Below, in pieces: positions 57,435 through 64,000 of a DNA stretch of 64,000 bases (the first letter of the stretch is position 1; each line of letters opens with the position of its first letter). The stretch is from Protostelium mycophagum (taxonomy: Eukaryota > Evosea > Variosea > Protosteliida > Protosteliaceae). The notes under the pieces are model-generated. The model was not told the DNA's origin and made no database searches. It saw only the letters and a program-made list of their open reading frames with translations. Location of the stretch: the NCBI GenBank assembly GCA_002081555.1, contig MZNV01001118.1, positions 1 through 64,000 on the forward strand, written 5' to 3'. The translations under genes were made by a program, and so were the position numbers.

Positions 57435-58425
57435 CTGATTTGTTCTAAAAATACCAGAATATATTTATTTATTTTCATGCAGTTCGTTCGTTCATGAGCT
57501 TGCAGCAGAGCTGCCAATAGTTTAGGTCAAAGTTGGCCAGATTTGTTTCGCGAAATTTTGTCAATGAATGGTTGCGGCGATCCGCCACTGAAAACTCTTG
57601 GCGTGATTGAATCTTCACAGAATATTCTTCATGCTGTTGCCAAGCTTCGGCATCGCTTGTACTGATTTCGCTGTAAAATATGACACTTTTTGTGGCCATC
57701 TTGTTGTTGTTGCTAAGATGTCTTTATGCCGTCGGCGCGGCTCTGCCGCAGCCAAATACCCAACATGCTCTCATGCTGTTGTCGAGAATGCTCAACATGC
57801 CTTTATGCTGTTGTCGGGGCTCTTCCGCAGCCAAATATACAACATGCCCTCATGCAGTTGTCGCGGCTCTGCCGCAACCAAGTACCCGACATGTCTTTAT
57901 GCCGTCGGCGCGGCTCTGCCGCAGGCAAATACCCAATATGCTCTCATGCTGTTGTCGCGAATGCTCAACATGTCTTTATGCTGTTGTCGGGGCTCTGCCG
58001 TAACCAAATATCCGACATGTCTTTATGCTGTTGTCGCGGCTCTTCGGCAGCCAACATGCTCTCATGCAGTTGTCGCGACTGCCGCAACCAAATATCCAAC
58101 ATGCTCTCATGCAGTTGTCGCGGCTCTGCCGCAACCAATTACCCAACATGTCCACTCCACCTTCAGATTGTACGCCAGAAGATACAAAAAACCTCACAAT
58201 TCTCGGCTTTTTCTTTGGTGGAAATCCTCACGATGCACAACTCTCCCGTCTTATTGTGTTTAGGTCTGCTATTCTTCTTGCTGTTTTCTATGGATACTGC
58301 TAGTTTCCGTAACTCTGAGGCGAGCACCTGATTTGACGTGAGAAATCACGGTAGTTAACGTGTCATTGTTTGTGTTACGTTTTAAAAAAAAGAATGATAT
58401 TCAAAATTTAGATCAAAAAATTATT
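57435..58425. other. Intergenic region with minisatellite
   Basis: About 990 bp between two minus-strand genes. Most of it is a 47-bp tandem repeat (next entry). The remainder holds TTACGTTT and CGGTAGTTAACG-type words (58336-58382) but no supported gene. Confidence 0.6.
57715..58152. repeat. 47-bp minisatellite, about nine copies
   Basis: The unit is built around gctctgccgcaaccaaatac followed by ccaacatgctctcatgcagt and tgtcgcg. The copies are diverged by a few bases, and some (such as 57786-57800 and 57958-57975) carry gaatgctcaacatg variants, hinting at a higher-order unit of two to four repeats. Because 47 leaves remainder 2 on division by 3, every frame cycles and long open frames appear in more than one forward frame (for example 57607-58263 and 57726-58331). 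They encode cysteine/alanine repeats such as SCSCRGSAATKYPTC but look non-genic. The core GGCTCTGCCGCA is close to the dispersed GCGGC palindrome family. Confidence 0.85.
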
Positions 58426-59569
58426 TCAAAAATAAAAATAAATGTAAACCTTATCGTCCTTCATTCCCGCCATTTTCGTGATAGCTTCCATCAAACTCTC
58501 CTTCGTATAAACATTGTCGACACAGACATCCCCTGGGAAATGCCTGTCGACATTTTGTATGATGGATCGGGATGGGGTGAGCCCGATAAGACTGTTGTCG
58601 GGGTCCACCCCGTGTGTACATAAATACTTGACCAATTCGCCGTTGACATTATTCTTACAAGATGTCAGTTTTGATTATCTGCAGAAATAAAAAATTAAAT
58701 CAACGTAGAATAGATTGTAGATTCAAGATACTTACGTGTACAGACGCTGAACGTCCTCGTAGTGAGCTGAACGGCCGTGAAGTTGAATTGCTTCACAACA
58801 ATCAAAATTAATCTTTAATTTTAATTTTAATTCTGACCAACAACGAAAATAGATTTCAGAGCTCGAAATTTCGCGGAAATTCCCACCTCATGCGGTTATA
58901 GGCAAGGGCTTTGCTCAAAAGACTGTTGTATTCTGAAACGTCTAACAGAACCTGCTCATGCTGCAACCTGAAGGACTTCAAACTTTGTATAATCTATTTC
59001 ACAGGGTTGTGACGCTTTCTTCAAAATGATCATAATGGATGATCACTTCACCTTGTGTAAAAAAGATGGGCCCAGGAGTTGTTGAAGTGTTTTTGCAGTA
59101 CCTGCGAAGATCAAAACAAATCATCGATGAGTTGATCTCAAAAATGTCATTTTGTTTGAATAATTAAAGGTGTTCACCGTGTTTGATTCAGCGAGGAAAT
59201 CGTCATAAGCCTTGGAAAAACTCGAGATTGTTGCTGAAGTACGGCTGCCCAACTGTTCTTTGTCAGATCCGCGGTGATTTCTGATTTAGATTCCCGCCAC
59301 TGGAAGACACGCCATCACCATGATTTCCAGTAATCGTCACTTACCTCTACTTTCTTCGATAGAAATGGAATGCAGGAATGTTCTGTATCATCCGGATCGG
59401 GAAGGGCTGTATTTGATGAGATTTGTATGAAGAAATCACCGGATGAAAACAAACCGCTGATCCGGGCGAAGATCATCTCTGAAGGTGACAATGCTTCGCT
59501 GATTATTTTCTGTCCTGGTCTCTCCGGTTTCACTGACCTCTGCCATGTCTGCTGTTCGCTCTCTGACAT
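58426..59569 (-). CDS. Ankyrin-type protein, possibly with BAR-like helices
   Basis: The minus-strand start at 59569 is MSESEQQTWQRSVKPERPGQ. An N-terminal exon reads SPSEMIFARISGLFSSGDFF, then after a short intron comes a helical region. Exons give ISSFSKAYDDFLAESNT, VLQKHFNNSWAHLFYTR and SFRLQHEQVLLDVSEYNSLL. This spacing of conserved basic and aromatic residues recalls BAR-type domains, which is a weak call. The C-terminal part has ankyrin-like helices (EAIQLHGRSAHYEDVQRLYT, NGELVKYLCTHGVDPDN). It ends LMEAITKMAGMKDDK plus a short tail at 58426. Function unknown. The intron joins are tentative. Confidence 0.5.
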
Positions 59570-59694
59570 CACCAAGCGATGGAAGGACGATCCACTGTGT
59601 CTGAAATCAGATGAAGATCATCCATCATGCAGCTTTACCTCTTGATTTGAGGATTTTGCAACACAGAATTTTTAAACGTTTATTCTACAACGAA

Positions 59695-61301
59695 ATGTTT
59701 CCCGCCTTCAACAGTCGAAAAACATCCAACGGCTACATGAGTGATCACCAGACACATTTATGAGCTTATCTTTATCTTTCAGAGGCTTCGGAATAAAAGA
59801 TTTAGAAGATGAAGTGAAGGTATGTGAAATCGATTGAAACACAAACTAATAATCGTTTCAGGGGAGCTTAGAAAGAGAAGGGATCGCCTTGGGAACAGTG
59901 GACGAATTGATCGTCTCAGATAATTACATTTCATCAACTTTATGTTTGGAACACTTTGTTAATCTCACAATATTGGACTTGTCGTTCAATAAGCTCGGTA
60001 TGTCTCGTAATATCAGATATATTCGGTCTCAGTATCACTTCATCGTCTTGCTGCCTCTTAAAATAACACCGAATCAGAGATCGTGCGGAACCTTCCACCA
60101 TCGATCGTCCGATTGAATGTCTCAAACAATCGCATCAAGAGCATCATGGGACTTGACAATCTACCTTATCTTTTAGAGTTTGATGCCTCTCATAACATCA
60201 TCAACAACATGACAGGAATGAGGCTGAACACAGAGCTTCGAAGTTTACGGCTGTCAAATAATAAAATCGACAAAATTCAACACATCGAGCACCTGGTACA
60301 TCTCGAGAGGTGAAAAATTTCTGGTGGATCTTTGTACAGAATGTGACTGTGGCAGTTTGGACTTGGGAGGGAATAAGATATCATTAGTGGAAGACTTGAG
60401 ATGTCTTTCGTACAATAGTCAACTGAAGAATCTGACGCTAGAGAAAAATCCTGTCGACAGGCATGTACACCAGCATCAAATTCATTTAACGCGCTATAGA
60501 TTGGTATTTTATAAATATGCTTGTAGAAATCTAATACCACATCTCGTAACTTTTGACGGCAAGAGTAAGCTAAAATATTTTCCCTCTACGCAGAATTCTG
60601 ATCTCAATAGAGTTGCCAAACCCTAGAAGCGCCCAAAAAATGAGTATAATAACTAAACCTCCAAAATCACCAGAAAAAAAGAAGAAGAACAAAACAACTA
60701 CATCCTCGAAGAGCATTGTAGACAACACGTCACAAGCCACATCATCATCACAAGCCACACCAACACCGAACTTCGAGAAGAGTCACGAGGACTTTTTCGC
60801 TGTGGAGGAGATGATCTACCAGGATCCACCAAAAACTTCCAAAAATGTCAAGATATCAAGTAATGACACCAAGATGTCGAATGATGACAGCTCTATAAAT
60901 AGAGATAAGACATGGATGAACACATCAGACTCGGAGAAATTGGCGAGAATGCGAGCAGGTCAGAACTTTATTATGAACGTAAATAATATTATATTTTCAA
61001 AATTGCTTATACCGAGATATTGTTGATTGACACAAAAAATCATTGATTAAACCTCATCATTCGCAACACAACAGTATTTAGAATGAAGATATCTCATCTT
61101 GTCACAGGCATCATCATGTTATTGGCCGAAAAACGGAGGGAATTCGCTCGATTACAAACGCTCAAGTCTGATTATCAACCAGAGAACTGGCAGAATGTCC
61201 TCAAAGAGGATGATGAACGGCAGAGGTGGAGGGGCACCATCTCCCAACAGAATCGTGGAGACAAAGATAGCATCGCGAGATATCAGAGGACTTATAAATA
61301 G
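59695..61301 (+). CDS. SDS22-type leucine-rich-repeat protein
   Basis: The gene holds several LRRs of the short 22-residue type: TVDELIVSDNYISSTLCLEH, FVNLTILDLSFNKL, PPSIVRLNVSNNRIKSIMGL, LPYLLEFDASHNIINNMTGM, NTELRSLRLSNNKIDKIQHI and SLDLGGNKISLVEDLRCL. After an LRR cap (LKNLTLEKNPVDR, YACRNLIPHLVTFDGK) there is a long basic/serine-rich tail. It contains PPKSPEKKKKNKTTTSSKS, an acidic helix (HEDFFAVEEMIYQDPP) and a helical end (LAEKKRREFARLQTLKSD-like). Such proteins often serve as scaffolds for phosphatases or axonemal complexes. The true start is uncertain: a phase-0 join upstream of GFGIKDLEDEVKG could not be confirmed. Confidence 0.68.
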
Positions 61302-62206
61302 TTTTGTTTTGATAGTAAATGGATTATCCCGTGAAGTAGAAAATGAATCTGCTACATCTTCTGGCATTTACTATCGCGGATTCGCTGCTTTGTTGCAATA
61401 CATCGCTTCAGCAATATTCGTGAAAGGAGGTACTGAATAAAAGGTAGGATGCAAAATAGCTGTTATTCTTTGGTGGCTAATACAGATGCAAATTGTTATT
61501 ATCTATCTCAAATTCTCGGCATGACAAAGAGGGTATTGCAGACGAGAAACTTTATGTACAAGCTGATTGATGCCCACATAAAATTAGAGTTGTAAATCCA
61601 ATTTTCAACCAGTAACTTCTTTGTGTATATTTTTGAGTCACCAACTCAATGGACACTTTAGATTCACCACTTTGGTTTAATTGTACAGCACCATCTTTCA
61701 GATGTTCGTTGGCCCCAAGGTTGCCATTTCCTAGGAAGACAGCTGCCCATTCCTGGGAAGATAGCGGCCCGTTTGTTCGGGATTGTTAAGGTCCCAGGCC
61801 GGAATATCTGCGCAGATAGACGATGACGATAGGGATGGTTTTTAAGAGTAGAAGTCCCCTTCTACGTGGATCCGCATAGATCTCTCCAACCCAACCAGAT
61901 TGGAGGAACCTCTTTATGAGAATTTGGGAAGAATGACAAATACTACCAGATGTCGGGAGTGTCAAAGTCCCATAGATGTGCGACTTTCTTTCAAGCCTTC
62001 GGGCCAGCAAGCTTTTCAAGTAAAGCCCAAATAGACATATTCGCCCCTCTTATGATGAAATATTCAGCGTTTGTGTTCTTTGTTTAACGAGAACATAGAT
62101 GCCGGTTGATTTTGGGAGATTTTGACATCGCGGAGATTACGGAGTTGACGTTTGGAAGGTTTTCGCAGCCATTTTTCAAGAGGCAGCAGCAGAAGAGGCC
62201 CCCACC
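61302..62206. other. Spacer, no recognised gene
   Basis: About 900 bp. A small inverted repeat (gatagtaaatg at about 61311 and catttactatc at about 61365) is visible. A minus frame (62019-61786) has no domain. It presumably carries the promoter of the prominin-like gene. Confidence 0.5.
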
Positions 62207-64000
62207 ATGCCGTCTTTCAAGAACCTCACCAAATACGCCATTGGTACACTCTTTGTACTGGCTTTTTCTGCTACATTGTATCAAGTTGTGAGTGAGGAGG
62301 AGGCCCATTTCGATACAGGAAGAGAGCCTTTAGCTACTGTATTATTACCTCCACAGTGGAGTCAGCAAAGAGGAACATTTAATGCTGGAACGATCAACAA
62401 TAGATTATGTGGAGCCAACAGCAATGGAGATTGTCAATGGATAAACTATGCCCAGGTAGAATATTTCATTCTATTCTGATCACTAGATTTCTGATCTGAT
62501 CAGGCTATTGGTCGAATGACGATTCCTGCCTTGATATTAGCGCCCCTTTCTTTTATCGCCTTCTGGGCTTTTTGTTTTGGTCGCTGTTGCTGTAATTGCT
62601 TTGGAGGTTTCCAAAGAACCCCCGGAAATGTATGCTATGGAAAGACTTGTTGTGGAACCGAGTGCTATCCTCACGAATTTAATGGATATAGTACAATTAG
62701 TATTTGGGTCGTCCGTATCCTCTACGTAGTCTGCTTCATCGCCCTTGTGTGAGCACACATACAGATCATTTACATTTTCTAAAGTATCCAGCGCTGTGAT
62801 GATCCCTGGTTTCTTCGGGAACGCTAAAGTGTCGAGTGGGATCACTTCCCCAGGTCAAAACTTCCTCGACTTCGCCAACCAGATCCAAACACAAGTACAC
62901 ACTTTACATGTTCCCCATCTTCACACTGCTTTCATCCCAGTGTTTCATCATTGTATGTCGTGGCTCCATCATCATTAAAAATCGTGAATGGACTTCTGAA
63001 TTCTCCAGGCTAAAGGATACCTCGACCAGCTCAGCGCTCTGCCTTACACTCAAGGCGCCAACAACACATTTGGCCAAATCGTGTCTAATATCGAGCCTCT
63101 CCGAACGACGGGTAACGAAGTGAATTCCCAGATTAAGAGGGCAGAGCAGTACAGAATGCCCGTGTTTATAGTGCTGCTTGTACTGGCACCGCTTTGCTTC
63201 GGTGTCGGCCTGCTGGGAGGTTTTTTGAACAAATGGCAGCTCATCTTTGGGTGAGCTCGTTGTGAACGGCACAAATAATCTAACCACACCAGGTGCGCCT
63301 TGATAGCCTTTTGGATGTCCTTCTTGATTTGGCTACTTTTTGGAATTCAATACGCACTTCTCATTGTCATTAATGACACTTGTAATGAGATCGGTAAGAT
63401 CATTTCAACATCATTACACGTGGAGAAAATTGTACTTTGTGTGAATATGATATCATACGTATACACAGTACAACGTCCTGACTTGCCATCACAGTGATAT
63501 GGAACAACAATCTCGTCAACGCGACAGTCTACATTCAGCAGAACCAAACCCCACCAAAGCCTTCCCAGATTTCATTCTTTGAAAACATCAATTCCCTCGT
63601 CTCGTGCTCTGCAACCAGTTCCTTCACAGACATTGAAAAGAAGGTGAATCGTACACGAGATTTCGTCGAAATTCCGCTGAAGAATGCAGCTCAGGACGGG
63701 TCTGGACTCCACTTACGGCGTGCTGTGTGACCCTGACGCCCTGCCTCAGCTTTGTTATAACAATGTCACTGCCCTCACCCAAGCTACTGTATTGTGTTCC
63801 AAGACCGCTGATCAGGTCTACATCGTGAACCAACAAACCGCTTGTCAATCGCTGAACAATTACACCCTCACCGGAAATTTCTCGTACTGTGTTGCCGCCG
63901 CACAGATCGCTTTCAACGGGGTGGGAGCCTTTTTTTATTTCTAACATCTGAATCTTCGAGACTTTCCAAGTATTGGATGTTTCTAAGGAAAATCCACCGG
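62207..64000 (+). CDS. Prominin-like multi-pass membrane protein, partial
   Basis: A membrane protein that runs off the window end. The N-terminus MPSFKNLTKYAIGTLFVLAF gives a first hydrophobic helix. An ectodomain loop follows, then helix two with a cysteine-rich cytosolic loop: FIAFWAFCFGRCCCNCFGG, then YGKTCCGTECYPHEF. Helix three is STISIWVVRILYVVCFIALV. Then come a long outer loop (LSALPYTQGANNTFG, SNIEPLRTTGNEVNSQIKRA), helices four and five (VFIVLLVLAPLCFGVGLLGG, CALIAFWMSFLIWLLFGIQ) and a second Cys-containing outer loop (VSCSATSSFTDIEKKVN, LCDPDALPQLCYNNVTA). The five-helix, two-large-loop layout with a CCC cluster after the second helix fits prominin/tweety-like proteins, which mark curved membranes. 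The 3' part is missing, so the family is likely but not certain. Confidence 0.65.

Noticed and set aside
57607-58331. 218- and 201-codon forward frames
   Set aside because: They are the minisatellite read in different phases; the repetitive Cys/Ala sequence and multiple open frames argue against a gene.
1-64000. CRISPR arrays, rRNA/tRNA genes, retroelements, Polintons, viral remnants
   Set aside because: Nothing supporting them was seen on either strand by eye; a dedicated search would be needed for tRNAs and diverged elements.

Overview
The window is nuclear DNA from a small-genome eukaryotic microbe. The likeliest source is an amoebozoan, possibly a protosteloid amoeba; this is an inference. 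The evidence is gene content plus style: genes lie tens to a few hundred bases apart on both strands, and nearly every gene is cut by very short GT-AG introns of about 38-60 nt. Animal-like tyrosine-kinase signalling, a Zn2Cys6 zinc cluster, a Thg1-family enzyme with a mitochondrial-type leader, dynactin p25 and a mitotic/ciliary ADIP protein all occur together. I saw no bacterial operon, CRISPR array, tRNA/rRNA gene, retroelement or virus-derived element. Exons were joined by eye from reading frame and splice signals, so CDS coordinates are gene spans including introns, and termini are approximate where stated.

Layout. 0-7 kb: a foldback repeat, a two-homeodomain transcription factor, then on the minus strand a TRIM-like RING/B-box/coiled-coil protein, a UBE2Z-like E2, a putative mitochondrial protein and an IPT/TIG-domain nuclear protein. 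7-14 kb: an unrecognised propeller-like protein (minus), head-to-head with an SSX2IP/ADIP homologue (plus), then a Zn2Cys6 protein. 14-20 kb: a receptor-like tyrosine kinase (beta-helix ectodomain, GPS motif, membrane segment, kinase) and two minus-strand genes. 21-29 kb: a TTC39-type repeat protein, a lysine/serine-rich nuclear protein and a secreted endoglycoceramidase-like GH5 enzyme. 29-36 kb: a PtpB-type tyrosine phosphatase, a SMYD methyltransferase, dynactin p25 (DCTN5) and a FAD monooxygenase. 36-46 kb: a leucine-rich-repeat protein and a giant RasGEF carrying a formin-type GBD/FH3 and talin-like ubiquitin folds. 46-52 kb: a secreted, probably GPI-anchored protein, a DltE-like SDR, a Thg1-like protein, MBF1 and a LITAF protein. 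52-64 kb: a coiled-coil protein, an unrecognised minus gene, a 47-bp minisatellite, an ankyrin-type protein, an SDS22-type LRR protein and the 5' part of a prominin-like multi-pass membrane protein.

The genes do not form one pathway, but there is a cell-signalling and cytoskeleton theme: tyrosine kinase and phosphatase, RasGEF with actin-regulator modules, dynactin, ADIP, and the E2 and RING ubiquitin enzymes. The most unusual signal lies in the noncoding DNA. Introns and spacers are built repeatedly from a few short palindromic words (TGATGACGTCATCA, TCTACAACGTTGTAGA, GAAATTTC, CGGTAACTACCG, TGCGGCAAAGCCGCA, TTTGGCGGGAAA). Several of these sit exactly at 3' splice acceptors in unrelated genes.
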